Shown here: positions 52,266-61,227 of the stretch, piece after piece | Layout of the letters: each line of letters opens with the position of its first letter | Numbering within the stretch: the first letter of the stretch is position 1 | DNA from: Flavobacteriales bacterium | GTDB lineage: Bacteria > Bacteroidota > Bacteroidia > Flavobacteriales_F > PHOS-HE28 | Direction of reading: 5' to 3' | Assembly: GCA_023957375.1 (NCBI GenBank) | Contig: JAMLHB010000003.1 | Span: forward strand, 397,342 to 461,341 | DNA length: 64,000 nucleotides | The notes under the pieces: model-generated | What the model saw: only the letters and a program-made list of their open reading frames with translations | Told to the model about the DNA's origin: nothing | Database searches by the model: none | Program-made: the position numbers and the translations under genes

Positions 52266-54218
52266 CTATCCCACCACCACCCGCCCGGTGAACTGGGCCA
52301 AGGTCCTCTTGATCTGTTGCAGGCCGATCAAATACTGCATGAGCTGTTCGATCTTCCCGGGATCCGCCAGGGTCTTGAGCTCTTCCTGCCGCTCCTTGAT
52401 CATGCGGTCCAAGCGGCGCTCCTTCAGCACGTACACGCATTGCCGCGCGGCGAAATACAATTTCTCGTCCTCCCGCATCACATGGATCTTGTGCATGCCG
52501 GCCCATTGGGGGCTCAGCACATGGGGGTCTGAGAGCAGGTCGATGGCCAACTTGCGCCACTGTTCGTTTTCGTGGTTCAAGTACCGGTTCCGGTCCACCT
52601 CCCCGCCCATTTTGACGGCCTTGCTGTAATCCCGGTAAACGGCTTGGAAAAGGGGGTCATCCGGCAGGATGTCGTCCATGGCCAACAACTGGAAGATGAA
52701 CTGGGCCACGGAGTATTCCTCCTCAAGGACATCCTGATCCTGATCTTCCACGATGGCCACGATCCGTTCCTGCCCGTAATTGATCAGCAGGCGCAGCAGG
52801 TCGCGTTCCTGGTGGTAGGTCCCCAGGTCCTCCATGCCCGGTTGGGGCTGTGGCGCTGGCGTGGCAGCAGGCACCACTTCCGGCGCGGCCTCCTCCCCCA
52901 TGTGCTTGCGGTAGGCTTTCCGCAGCACCTTGTTCATTTCGCTCACCAAGGCCTGCTCCGCCACCTGGAGCATGGTGGCGCATTGCTTTACATACAGCGA
53001 ACGGAGCACCATGTCCGGCACCAGGGCGATGCTCTCCACCAGTTCGTGGATGGCGGCGGCCTTCTTCACCGGGTCGTTGCCCGCCTCGCCCACCAGCAGA
53101 TCGGCCTTGAAGACCAGGAAATCCTTGGCGTTGGTTTTGAGGAAATCGGAGATCTCCGTGCTGGATCGTTCCTTGGCAAAGCTGTCCGGGTCGGCGCCGT
53201 CGGGCAGGGCCGCCACTTTTACGGCAAGCCCCTCGGCGATCAGGAGGTCGATGCCGCGCAGGGAAGCTTTGATCCCGGCCGCATCGCCATCGTACAGCAC
53301 GGTGACCGCCGGTGCAAAACGCTTGATCAGCCTTACCTGGTCCACCGTGAGGCTGGTTCCGCTGCTGGCCACCACGTTGCGGATGCCCGCCTGGTGCAGG
53401 CTGATCACGTCGGTGTAGCCTTCCACCAGCAGGCAGGCCTCCTGCTCGGTAATGGCTTTGCGCGCATGGAAGATGCCGTAGAGCGACCGGCTCTTCACGT
53501 ACAGGGCGCTCTCGGGGCTGTTGAAGTACTTGGGCAGCTTTTTGTCGCTCTTCAGGGTGCGCGCACCGAAGGCGATGGGCTGACCGGTAAGCCCCTGGAT
53601 CGGGAAGGTAACGCGCCCCTTGAAGAAATCCCACGCGGAGCCGTCGTCCCGCAACTTCACCCAACCGGCCTTCTCCAGCAGCTCCGGCGTGAACCCGTGC
53701 GCCAAGGCGGCCTTCGCGAAGGCATCACCGCGGTCGGGCACATAGCCCAACTTGAATTCCTTGATGGTGCCCTCCTGGAAGCCGCGTTCCTTGAAATAGG
53801 ATAGCCCCACGGCGCGGCCTTCGTCCGTGTTCCACAATTGGTCCACGCTCCAGTTCAGCGCCCATTGCTGCACGATGCCCAAGCTCTCCCGCTCATCCTG
53901 CTCCTGCTGTTGCTCCGGCGAGGGCGCCTCCTCCTCCAGCTGGATCTGGTAGCGCTTGGCCAGCCAGCGAACGGCTTCCGTAAAGGACAGATGTTCCTGC
54001 TTTTGCAGGAATGAAATGGCATCGCCGCTTTCACCGCACCCGAAGCACTTGAAGATGCCCAACTGCGGATTGACGTTGAACGACGGGGTCTTCTCGTTGT
54101 GGAAGGGGCACAGCCCCAAGTAGCGCGGGCCTCTGCGCTTGAGCTGCACAAATTCGCCGAGCACCTCCTCGATGCGGACGGCATCCTTGACCTGCTGGAT
54201 GGAATGGGGCTGGATCAC
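52266..54218 (-). CDS. dnaG: DNA primase
   Basis: The protein is about 650 residues from a GTG at 54218; the frame extends to a TTG at 54245. Zinc-ribbon CPFHNEKTPSF...FKCFGCGESGD, the primase core, and a TOPRIM domain with LVEGYTDVISLHQAG and LYDGDAAGIK are visible, followed by the helicase-binding C-terminal domain. It makes RNA primers for replication. A -7 box lies 37 nt upstream. Confidence 0.96.
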   Translation of the reverse strand: MIQPHSIQQVKDAVRIEEVLGEFVQLKRRGPRYLGLCPFHNEKTPSFNVNPQLGIFKCFGCGESGDAISFLQKQEHLSFTEAVRWLAKRYQIQLEEEAPSPEQQQEQDERESLGIVQQWALNWSVDQLWNTDEGRAVGLSYFKERGFQEGTIKEFKLGYVPDRGDAFAKAALAHGFTPELLEKAGWVKLRDDGSAWDFFKGRVTFPIQGLTGQPIAFGARTLKSDKKLPKYFNSPESALYVKSRSLYGIFHARKAITEQEACLLVEGYTDVISLHQAGIRNVVASSGTSLTVDQVRLIKRFAPAVTVLYDGDAAGIKASLRGIDLLIAEGLAVKVAALPDGADPDSFAKERSSTEISDFLKTNAKDFLVFKADLLVGEAGNDPVKKAAAIHELVESIALVPDMVLRSLYVKQCATMLQVAEQALVSEMNKVLRKAYRKHMGEEAAPEVVPAATPAPQPQPGMEDLGTYHQERDLLRLLINYGQERIVAIVEDQDQDVLEEEYSVAQFIFQLLAMDDILPDDPLFQAVYRDYSKAVKMGGEVDRNRYLNHENEQWRKLAIDLLSDPHVLSPQWAGMHKIHVMREDEKLYFAARQCVYVLKERRLDRMIKERQEELKTLADPGKIEQLMQYLIGLQQIKRTLAQFTGRVVVG

Positions 54219-54255
54219 GGCAAGGGCGGGTCGTGGGCGGGCCAAACCCGGACCG

Positions 54256-54263
54256 CGAATTTA
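54256..54263 (-). promoter_or_regulatory. Candidate -7 box of dnaG
   Basis: TAAATTCG, followed by C, on the minus strand lies 37 nt before the chosen GTG. Confidence 0.4.
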
Positions 54264-54269
54264 CCCGCC

Positions 54270-54731
54270 TCAAGGGGCCGGTGCCCGATCGTTGATAACT
54301 GCGCCGTCCTCATCGTATTCCACCGTGCGCGCCAATTCCCCTTGCTCATCGTAGAACCGCCACATGCCCACTTCCTTGCCATTGCGGTACTGGCCGGTGT
54401 AGTACATGGCCCCGTTCGGGCGGAACACGGTGCTGACCCCTTGCAGGCGGCCCAGCTGGTAATCGCTCCGGCTGCGCACGCGTCCATCGGGGAAATAGCT
54501 TATCCAAATGCCGTGGCGCTGCCCGTCCTTCATTTGGCCTTCCATCTGCAGACGCCCTTGGGCGTCATACACTTTTTCCGGGCCGTTCACCACCGGTGCG
54601 GCGGGCTGGGCCGTTGACGCCATGCTGTCCGCCGGTGCAGGTGCAGGTGCCGGGGAACCGCCGGAACCGCCGCAGGCCAGCAGGCCTGCCGTACAAACCG
54701 CGATCCACACGCTTCGGGGCATGCTGTTCAT
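54270..54731 (-). CDS. MORN/YwqK-type lipoprotein
   Basis: This 153-residue protein has a lipoprotein signal with lipobox LLAC followed by a Gly/Ser/Pro/Ala linker. About four MORN_2 (YwqK-like) repeats follow: KVYDAQGRLQMEGQMKDGQR, GIWISYFPDGRVRSRSDYQ, STVFRPNGAMYYTGQYRNGK and MWRFYDEQGELARTVEYDED. Databases often call these toxin-antitoxin 'YwqK antitoxins', but no toxin is present and an envelope role is likelier. It overlaps the upstream synthetase gene by 4 bp (ATGA). Confidence 0.85.
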   Translation of the reverse strand: MNSMPRSVWIAVCTAGLLACGGSGGSPAPAPAPADSMASTAQPAAPVVNGPEKVYDAQGRLQMEGQMKDGQRHGIWISYFPDGRVRSRSDYQLGRLQGVSTVFRPNGAMYYTGQYRNGKEVGMWRFYDEQGELARTVEYDEDGAVINDRAPAP

Positions 54732-55726
54732 TTGTTCCGCTCCACGGTTACTTCCAGCAGGCCCTCCAAGGCCAACCGTGCATCGCAGGCCGGCAATTGG
54801 TGGAGCAGGGCCAATGCCTGGTCGCGGTGATCGTACATGCACTTGCGTGCGTGTGCAATACCGCCAGCTTCCACCACCTTGTCGATCAAGCGGGCCACCG
54901 CCTTGCCGTTATGGCTTTCGTGCTTGACGGTGCGCACCATCCACCTCCGGTCCTTGGCATCCACCTGCTTGAGGGCGTGGATCAAAGGCAGGGTGAGCTT
55001 TCCCTCCTTGATGTCGATGCCCGTGGGTTTGCCGGTGCCCATGCCATTGCCATAGTCGAACAGGTCGTCCTTGATCTGGAAGGCCATGCCGGCCAGGGTG
55101 CCGAAGCGGTGCATGAGGTCCACTTCCCCGGCGGTGGCCCCTCCCGCCTGCGCACCGCTGGCGCAGCAGGCGGCGATCAGGCTGGCGGTTTTTTTGCGGA
55201 TGATCTCGAAGTAGACTTCCTCACTGAAGTTCAGGCCACGCGCCTTTTCCATTTGCAGCAGCTCGCCCTCGCTCATTTCGCGCACGGCGGTGCTCACAGT
55301 CTCCAAGAGCTGGAATTGCCGTTGCTCCACCGCCAGGAGCAGGCCCTTGCTCAGCAGGTAATCGCCCACGAGCACGGCCACCTTGTTCTTCCACAGGGCA
55401 TTGATGCTGAAAAAGCCGCGGCGCATGTTGCTGTCGTCCACCACATCGTCGTGCACCAGCGTGGCGGTGTGCAGCAGTTCGATCAGCGAGGCGGCGGTGT
55501 AGCCAGCCTCGTTCACCGGCCCGAACTGGCGCGCGCTGAGCAGGGTGAAGAGCGGCCTTACCTGCTTGCCCTTGCTCTTGACGATGTAGTGCATCACGCG
55601 GTCCAGCAGGGCCACCTTGCTGCGCATGGCCTGGCGGAAGCGCTGCTCGAACGCCTCCATCTCCGCCGCCACCGGGCGGCGGATCTCCGCCAAGGTGCGC
55701 GGGACCTGCGGTGCCTGAACAGCCAT
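54728..55726 (-). CDS. Polyprenyl diphosphate synthase
   Basis: This ~332-residue protein (ATG at 55726; another in-frame ATG at 55738) has the trans-isoprenyl synthase signature: VKSKGKQVRPLF, the first Asp-rich motif LVHDDVVDDSNMRRG and the second, QIKDDLFDYGNG. It makes a long-chain polyprenyl diphosphate, most likely for menaquinone side chains (octaprenyl/IspB type). It is coupled to the MORN lipoprotein downstream. The leader contains the first of two 30 bp direct repeats. Confidence 0.92.
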   Translation of the reverse strand: MAVQAPQVPRTLAEIRRPVAAEMEAFEQRFRQAMRSKVALLDRVMHYIVKSKGKQVRPLFTLLSARQFGPVNEAGYTAASLIELLHTATLVHDDVVDDSNMRRGFFSINALWKNKVAVLVGDYLLSKGLLLAVEQRQFQLLETVSTAVREMSEGELLQMEKARGLNFSEEVYFEIIRKKTASLIAACCASGAQAGGATAGEVDLMHRFGTLAGMAFQIKDDLFDYGNGMGTGKPTGIDIKEGKLTLPLIHALKQVDAKDRRWMVRTVKHESHNGKAVARLIDKVVEAGGIAHARKCMYDHRDQALALLHQLPACDARLALEGLLEVTVERNK

Positions 55727-55736
55727 GGAGACGCCC

Positions 55737-55766
55737 ATTGGGCAAAGATGGGCAGTCCCGGCGGAA
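55737..55766. repeat. 30 bp direct repeat, left copy
   Basis: ATTGGGCAAAGATGGGCAGT and the next 10 bp recur at 56795-56824 with one difference. The pair brackets a gene remnant and the hairpin array. On the minus strand this copy contains CATCTTTGCC, close to a -7 box for the polyprenyl synthase. Confidence 0.85.
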
Positions 55767-55831
55767 GGAGGAAATGAACCCCGGCAACGCGCTGGCTTTG
55801 AGTGCCTCAACCAGCGGGGCCTTGACCTCAT

Positions 55832-56020
55832 TCACTGCACCAGCACATACCGGTACCGCAAATCCAATTCCCGCGCAGCCAAGGTATCCAGCATCGCCTG
55901 CGTGACGCGCAAGGGGTAGAGCACCGCATTCACCGGGTCGGCCATCAGCCGGAGCCAATCGGCTGCGGCCATGTCCTTTGGGCGATTGGCTAGCAGCACG
56001 GCGCGGGTGGTTGCATTAGT
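55832..56020 (-). pseudogene. Possible 3' remnant of a disrupted gene
   Basis: The minus-strand frame has a non-repetitive, protein-like end (RPKDMAAADWLRLMADPVNA through ELDLRYRYVLVQ, then stop). Upstream of 56020 the frame runs straight into hairpin repeats, so the original start is gone or the gene uses repeat-derived sequence. Family not recognised. It could also be a chance frame. Confidence 0.35.
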
Positions 56021-56026
56021 CCCATC

Positions 56027-56781
56027 AAGGTCTCGCGCAGCGGACCTTGATACAGGGAGCGTTCCTCCTGCAAGGTCCCCTTCGGGAGACCTTGAGGGAG
56101 CAAAAGATCCTCCTTGCTCGCGCAGGATCTCGCGCAGCGGACCTTGACGCAGGGAGCGTTCCTCCTGCAAGGTCCCCTTCGGGAGACCTTGAGGGAGCAA
56201 CAGAGCCCGCTTAGAGGGCGAAGCGATCTTTGATTTGGCTCCATCAAGGTCTCGCGCAGCGGACCTTGACGCAGGGAGCGTTCCTCCTGCAGGTCCCCTT
56301 CGGGAGACCTTGAGGGAGCAACAGAGCCCGCTTAGAGGGCGAAGCGATCTTTGATTTGGCTCCATCAAGGTCTCGCGCAGCGGACCTTGACGCAGGGAGC
56401 ATTCCTCCTGCAAGGTCCCCTTCGGGAGACCTTGAGGGAGCAACGTCATCGCGAGCCAGCATTTGGGGCGAAGCTATCTTTGATTTGGCTCCATCAAGGT
56501 CTCGCGCAGCGGACCTTGACGCAGGGCGTGTTCCTCCTGCAAGGTCCCCTTCGGGAGACCTTGAGGGAGCAACGTCATCGCGAGCCCGCTTTGGGGGCGA
56601 AGCGATCTTTGATTTGGCTCCATCAGGGTCTCGCGCAGCGGACCTTGACACAGGGAGCGTTCCTCCTGCAAGGTCCCCTTCGGGAGACCTTGAGGGAGCA
56701 ACATATCCTCCTGCAAGGTCCCCTTCGGGAGACCTTGAGGGAGCAACATATCCTTCTGCAAGGTCCCCTTCGGGAGACCTT
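56027..56781. repeat. Array of two alternating 22 bp hairpins
   Basis: Type 1 (AAGGTC-TCGC-GCA-GCG-GACCTT) starts at 56027, 56124, 56246, 56367, 56496 and 56625. Type 2, read inverted as AAGGTC-TCCC-GAA-GGG-GACCTT, starts at 56072, 56169, 56290, 56412, 56541, 56660, 56715 and 56760. Longer units of ~121-129 bp also include a GTCATCGCGAGC...GCGAAGCGATC segment of a widespread REP-like type. The inner stem pairs differ between types by a compensatory G-C to C-G swap. Frames through the array give RSPEGDL and GLPKGTL peptides and are not genes. Confidence 0.9.
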
Positions 56782-56794
56782 CTGGGAGCAACAA

Positions 56795-56824
56795 ATTGGG
56801 CAGAGATGGGCAGTCCCGGCGGAA
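56795..56824. repeat. 30 bp direct repeat, right copy
   Basis: Matches 55737-55766 at 29 of 30 positions. Confidence 0.85.
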
Positions 56825-56909
56825 CGGCAGCAGGCATGGATCAGGCTGCATGGCACCGTCCGGGCCCGGGCGCCGCGGTCGGCCCAGCATGCCGGGTGCC
56901 TTTCCCGCT

Positions 56910-56917
56910 TACATTCG
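56910..56917 (+). promoter_or_regulatory. -7 box of the 56922 gene, leaderless spacing
   Basis: TACATTCG, then GCAC, then ATG: the same 4 nt gap as before the toxin-antitoxin pair, the CDF exporter and the CotH-like gene. Confidence 0.5.
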
Positions 56918-56921
56918 GCAC

Positions 56922-57638
56922 ATGATCCGTTGGCGCCACCTGCTGCTTGTTGCCACAGCCCTGCCGGGCGGGAGTATGCACCTGCATGCCCAGGAGCCCG
57001 GCAAGCAGACCAAGGTGCTGCTGTACAAGGAACGGTTGGCGGCGCAATGGGATACGGTGAAGTGCGTGAAGAACGTCTTCAAGCTGAATCCGTTGGCCTA
57101 CTTCCGCGGTGAATTGCCGCTGTACTACGAGCGTGCACTTTCACCCCGGCTGAGCGCCGAGGTGGCCGTGGGGGTCACCACGCGCAGTTTCATCGGCAAC
57201 GATTTCGCAGGCGACGTGCCCGACGATTTCAGCGCTGGCACCCGCATCATCGCCAAACCTTCCGCCCACGTGGGCTTCCGCTGGTACCTCACGGACGATA
57301 TCGAGCCACAAGGGGCCTATTTGCAGGGTGAATTCGTGTACCTGGACCACAGCAAGGACATCTTCAAGAAGGACAGCACCGGGCACCTGACGGATGCGGC
57401 ACTGCGCGACAGCAGGGTGTACAACGACATCCGCGCTTATGCCGGCTACCAGCGCCTTTCCTCCACCAGCAACTGGCTGTTCGACGTGTACGGCGGCATT
57501 GGCCTGCGGAACCGCTCGGTGGCCCGGGTGCAGGAACGGCTGGACTTGGCGGAGCGCCAATGGAGCTACGCCGTGCTGGAGGAACACGACCAGGTGCCCG
57601 CGTTCTTCCTGGGGATCAAGATCGGCTACGGCTTCTGA
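56922..57638 (+). CDS. Outer-membrane beta-barrel-like protein
   Basis: This 238-residue protein starts at the ATG at 56922, which begins a signal peptide (IRWRHLLLVATALPGGSMHLHAQ, split here as hydrophobic core then AQ cleavage). The body alternates amphipathic strands (LPLYYERALSPRLSAEVAVG, VGFRWYLTD, AYAGYQRLSSTSNWLFDVYG) and ends FFLGIKIGYGF, as in small outer-membrane barrels (DUF3575-like). It is convergent with rlmN, overlapping by 13 bp. Function unknown. Confidence 0.7.
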   Translation: MIRWRHLLLVATALPGGSMHLHAQEPGKQTKVLLYKERLAAQWDTVKCVKNVFKLNPLAYFRGELPLYYERALSPRLSAEVAVGVTTRSFIGNDFAGDVPDDFSAGTRIIAKPSAHVGFRWYLTDDIEPQGAYLQGEFVYLDHSKDIFKKDSTGHLTDAALRDSRVYNDIRAYAGYQRLSSTSNWLFDVYGGIGLRNRSVARVQERLDLAERQWSYAVLEEHDQVPAFFLGIKIGYGF

Positions 57639-58723
57639 GCGGACACGGGCTTGAGCTTGCGTTCACCTCCTTTGGCCGCAGGCTCGTTCTTGTTGGCCAG
57701 TTGGCCGCATGCCGCGTCAATGTCGCGCCCCCGGCTGTGGCGGATGCGCGCAGTGATGCCGCGGTCCTGCATGTATTGTTGGAAGCGTACGGCTTGCTGT
57801 GGGTCGCTGCGCTGGAAGGACAGGCCGTCCACGGCATTGTATTCGATCAAGTTGACCTTGGCGTCCAACTGGCTGCACAGGCGCACCAGCTCGCGGGCGT
57901 CCTCCAAGGTGTCGTTCACGTCGCGGAACAGGATGTACTCGAAGGTGACGCCCCGGCCCGTGGTGCGATGGTAGTAGCGCAATGCGTCCATCAGCTCCGC
58001 TATGCTGTTGGTGTCGTTGATCGGCATCAACCGGCTGCGCTTTTCATCGGTGGGCGCATGCAGCGAAAGGGCCAGGTTGAACTGGGCATCGTCATCGGCG
58101 AGGTGCCTGATCTGCTTGGCGATCCCGGCGGTGCTCACGGTGATGCGCCGGTAGCTCATGCCCAAGCCGTCGGCCGCGTTGATGCGTTCGGTGCTGCGCA
58201 TCAGGTTGGCGTAGTTGAGCAGGGGCTCGCCCATGCCCATGTACACGATGTTGGTGAGCGGTTTGCCGAAGTGCTCCATGGCCATTCGCGCCACCTGCAC
58301 CACTTGGTCCACGATCTCTCCGGCGCTGAGGTTGCGGATACGCCGCAGTTGGCCCGTGGCGCAGAACTCGCACGCCAAGCTGCACCCGATCTGGCAGCTG
58401 ACGCAGGCCGTCATCCGCTTTTCGGTGGGTATCAGCACGCCCTCCACCACATGGCCGTCCCAGGTGCGGAAGGCGCACTTGATGGTGCCATCGGTGCTCT
58501 TCTGCTCCTCGGCGATGGTCAGGGGCCGCAGCACGGCAGCTTCCGCCAAGCGGGTCCGGAACTCCTTGGGCAGGTTGCTCATCGCATCGATGGAAGGGGC
58601 GTGCTTCTTCCACAACCATTCCCACACCTGTTTGGCACGGTAAGGCTTCTCGCCCAACTCCCCCACCAAGGCCGTGATCTCCTCCTTGGAAAGCTCACGC
58701 AGGTCCACGGGCTTTGCGTTCAT
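57626..58723 (-). CDS. rlmN: Dual-specificity 23S rRNA/tRNA adenine C2-methyltransferase
   Basis: The 365 residues from ATG at 58723 are the family's usual length. The radical-SAM cluster is in CSLACEFCATG (C-x3-C-x2-C), with GMGEPLLNY and the C-terminal Cys needed for catalysis (DIDAACGQL). It methylates A2503 of 23S rRNA and A37 of some tRNAs. Its start overlaps the upstream membrane-protein gene by 29 bp. Confidence 0.96.
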   Translation of the reverse strand: MNAKPVDLRELSKEEITALVGELGEKPYRAKQVWEWLWKKHAPSIDAMSNLPKEFRTRLAEAAVLRPLTIAEEQKSTDGTIKCAFRTWDGHVVEGVLIPTEKRMTACVSCQIGCSLACEFCATGQLRRIRNLSAGEIVDQVVQVARMAMEHFGKPLTNIVYMGMGEPLLNYANLMRSTERINAADGLGMSYRRITVSTAGIAKQIRHLADDDAQFNLALSLHAPTDEKRSRLMPINDTNSIAELMDALRYYHRTTGRGVTFEYILFRDVNDTLEDARELVRLCSQLDAKVNLIEYNAVDGLSFQRSDPQQAVRFQQYMQDRGITARIRHSRGRDIDAACGQLANKNEPAAKGGERKLKPVSAQKP

Positions 58724-59216
58724 GGTGCAAAGTTCGTGCTTGCGGGCCGGACGGCCCGGCTGCCCGGTTCCGACGGCCTTGCGTTCCAGCCAACGTATGG
58801 ATGACCAGGGCCAGCAGCAGGAGGTAGGCGGCCATGCCCACATGCGGGTACACCTGCAGGTCGGATGCCGCCCCGTCGCTGTTGCAGATCACGCCGTCCA
58901 CGTATAGTTTCATCCAAAGGGGAAACAGCAGCAGCATCACCAATTGCACCCATGCGAGCCCGTGCCTACCCCTGTTGACCCCGTACGCCAACCCGATGAA
59001 ACCAAGGCCCATCGCCAACTGGAACCAAACGGCGAATGCGATGCCCGAAAAGCTCCTGTCCTTGCCCAGGATCGTAGCGCCCAGGATGTAGACATCCGGC
59101 ACTTCAGGCCCGTAATAGGCATAGCCGTTGGGTCCGATCTTGATCCAAATGAACGGCAGCACCAAGCAGGCCATGGCCAGCCAAAGCGTGAGCCGAGTGG
59201 ATCGTTCGACCGTCAT
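58695..59216 (-). CDS. Polytopic membrane protein, unknown family
   Basis: This 173-residue protein has four hydrophobic helices (e.g. LTLWLAMACLVLPFIWI, VWFQLAMGLGFIGLAYGV, LVMLLLFPLWMKLYV, MAAYLLLLALVIHTLAG) and a basic cytoplasmic tail. It is on the same strand as rlmN, overlaps its start and is probably co-transcribed. No motif suggests an activity. Confidence 0.65.
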   Translation of the reverse strand: MTVERSTRLTLWLAMACLVLPFIWIKIGPNGYAYYGPEVPDVYILGATILGKDRSFSGIAFAVWFQLAMGLGFIGLAYGVNRGRHGLAWVQLVMLLLFPLWMKLYVDGVICNSDGAASDLQVYPHVGMAAYLLLLALVIHTLAGTQGRRNRAAGPSGPQARTLHHERKARGPA

Positions 59217-59293
59217 TCGGGGCCAATAGCGGATGTGGTGCGCGTAAAACGCGGCTTCGCGCCCGGAAGTATTCCTCGCCGAGCGGTCCGGGG

Positions 59294-59965
59294 TTATTCC
59301 GGGATGCTGAGCAATGCTTCGGCCACGACCATGTCCACGGAAGTGGTGATCTTGATGTTCGCTTCCTCCCCTTCCACCAAGTGAACCGAAGTACCTGTAC
59401 GTTCCACGAGGGTGGCCTCATCGGTGAACGCAGGGTCGTAAGGAAGCTCGAAAGCCTTGCGCAGCAGCGGCAACGCGAAGCACTGCGGGGTTTGCACCAT
59501 GCGCAACTTGGAACGGTCCACGGCACGGGACCGCAGACCTTCCACTTCGCGCACCGAGGCAGGCACCGGCACCACCGGAATGGCCCCACCGTGCGTTGCC
59601 CCGGCCTCGAAGCAGCGCCCGATCAGCTCCGTGGAGACCAGTGGCCGTACGCCATCATGCACGGCCACTAAGCCATCATGCCGCACCTGGCGCAGGCCCT
59701 CGCGCACGGAATGGAACCGTTCGGGGCCACCGGGCACCACGGTGTGCGCGGGCGTGAAACCATGCTTGGAACAGAGTTCCCGCCAAGGTTCGATCTGCTC
59801 CGTGGGCAGCACCACTACCAGCTGCATTGCGCTATCAAAGCGCCTAAAGGCTTCGATGGTGCGGCACAGCACCGGCTTTCCGCCCAGCAGCAGGAACTGC
59901 TTGGGCACGGGTGCGCCCATTCGCTTTCCGCTGCCACCCGCCACAATGATCGCCGACCGCTCCAT
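59294..59965 (-). CDS. ispD: 2-C-methyl-D-erythritol 4-phosphate cytidylyltransferase
   Basis: The 223 residues from ATG at 59965 carry the nucleotidyltransferase opening IIVAGGSGKRMGAPVPKQFL, then VHDGVRPLV and QTPQCFALPLL. It makes CDP-methylerythritol in the MEP isoprenoid pathway, feeding the polyprenyl synthase and UppP lipid carriers encoded nearby. The queA terminator lies just upstream. Confidence 0.95.
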   Translation of the reverse strand: MERSAIIVAGGSGKRMGAPVPKQFLLLGGKPVLCRTIEAFRRFDSAMQLVVVLPTEQIEPWRELCSKHGFTPAHTVVPGGPERFHSVREGLRQVRHDGLVAVHDGVRPLVSTELIGRCFEAGATHGGAIPVVPVPASVREVEGLRSRAVDRSKLRMVQTPQCFALPLLRKAFELPYDPAFTDEATLVERTGTSVHLVEGEEANIKITTSVDMVVAEALLSIPE

Positions 59966-59985
59966 GTTCACCTGTACAATTGCCT

Positions 59986-60025
59986 GCAAAGAAAAGCGGC
60001 GCGGGACCGTGGTGCCCGCGCCGCT
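59986..60025 (-). terminator. Intrinsic terminator of queA
   Basis: On the minus strand AGCGGCGCGGG and CCCGCGCCGCT are perfect 11 bp arms with a 9 nt loop, followed by TTTTCTTTG. The tail also resembles a -7 box for ispD. Confidence 0.85.
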
Positions 60026-60047
60026 CTGCAAGTGCGTCGATCCACGA

Positions 60048-61097
60048 TCAAACGATCAGCATCGCGTCGCCGTAGCTGAAGAAGCGGTATTTCTCCTTGA
60101 TGGCGACCTTGTAGGCGTTCCACACATGATCGTAGCCTCCGAAGGCCGCCGTCATCATCAGCAAGGTGCTTTCGGGCATGTGGAAATTGGTGAGCATGCG
60201 GTCCGCCACGCTGAACTCGTAGGGAGGGAAGATGAACTTGTTGGTCCAGCCATTGAACGGTTTGATGTGCTCGTCGGTGCTCACGCTGCTTTCAATGGCG
60301 CGCATGGTGGTGGTGCCCACGCTGCACACATGGCGTTTGGCATCGATGCTGCGGTTGATCACGTCGCAGGCACGCTGGTTGATGATCACCTGCTCGCTGT
60401 CCATCTTGTGCTTGGTCAGGTCTTCCACCTCCACCGGGCGGAAGGTGCCCAAGCCCACGTGCAGGGTGACGTAGGCGAAGTCGATGCCCTTGAGCTCGGC
60501 GCGCTTCATCAACTCGCGGCTGAAATGGATGCCCGCAGTGGGTGCAGCCACGGCTCCTTCATGCTGCGCGAAGATGGTCTGGTAGCGCTCGGCATCGCTG
60601 GCCTCCAGGTCGCGCTTGATGTAGTGCGGCAGCGGTGTTTCGCCCATTTCGGTGATGGTGCGCTTGAAATCCTCGTAGCTGCCGTCGAACAGGAAGCGCA
60701 GGGTACGGCCGCGGCTGGTGGTGTTGTCGATCACCTCAGCCACCAGCTCGTCGTCTTTGCCGAAGTAGAGTTTGTTGCCGATGCGGATCTTGCGGGCGGG
60801 GTCCACCACCACGTCCCACAGCAGGCTGTCGCGGTTGAGCTCGCGCAGCAGGAACACCTCGATCTTGGCGCCTGTTTTCTCCTTGTTGCCCCACATGCGC
60901 GCGGGGAAGACCTTGGTGTCGTTCACCACGAAGGTGTCGCCCTCGTCGAAATAGTTCAGGATGTTCTTGAACTTGTCGTGCTTGATCTTGCCGGTCTTGC
61001 GGTCCATCACCATCAGCTTGGCACCGTCGCGGTCCTTGGTGGGATAGAGGGCGATGAGTTCCTTGGGCACGTCGAACTTGAATGCGGCTAACTTCAT
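60048..61097 (-). CDS. queA: tRNA preQ1(34) S-adenosylmethionine ribosyltransferase-isomerase
   Basis: The 349 residues match QueA length and motifs: [15 protein letters not shown], the substrate-site block [18 protein letters not shown] and [21 protein letters not shown]. It transfers the ribosyl part of SAM to preQ1 in tRNA, the penultimate step of queuosine synthesis. It has its own -7 box and terminator. Confidence 0.97.
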   Translation of the reverse strand: MKLAAFKFDVPKELIALYPTKDRDGAKLMVMDRKTGKIKHDKFKNILNYFDEGDTFVVNDTKVFPARMWGNKEKTGAKIEVFLLRELNRDSLLWDVVVDPARKIRIGNKLYFGKDDELVAEVIDNTTSRGRTLRFLFDGSYEDFKRTITEMGETPLPHYIKRDLEASDAERYQTIFAQHEGAVAAPTAGIHFSRELMKRAELKGIDFAYVTLHVGLGTFRPVEVEDLTKHKMDSEQVIINQRACDVINRSIDAKRHVCSVGTTTMRAIESSVSTDEHIKPFNGWTNKFIFPPYEFSVADRMLTNFHMPESTLLMMTAAFGGYDHVWNAYKVAIKEKYRFFSYGDAMLIV

Positions 61098-61140
61098 GGG
61101 TATGCTGGGCTTACGGGCCCAAGTTTGGTTTTAAGGGCCG

Positions 61141-61148
61141 CGAAGATA
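61141..61148 (-). promoter_or_regulatory. Candidate -7 box of queA
   Basis: TATCTTCG, followed by C, on the minus strand lies 43 nt before the ATG, inside the 130 bp truB-queA gap. Confidence 0.45.
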
Positions 61149-61227
61149 GTGGATCCCTGGGGCGTTGGGGCACCGCGTTGTGCAATCCGGCACGGATCCT
61201 CGGAGGGCCAAGGCCGTGCAGCCGGTG

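Noticed and set aside
54270..54731. Toxin-antitoxin system based on the YwqK antitoxin label
   Set aside because: No toxin partner is adjacent. The protein is a lipoprotein with MORN repeats, so an envelope role is more likely.
55832..56837. Proteins with RSPEGDL or GLPKGTL repeats
   Set aside because: They are translations of the hairpin array. Only the last ~60 codons at 55832-56020 look protein-like and are listed as a possible remnant.
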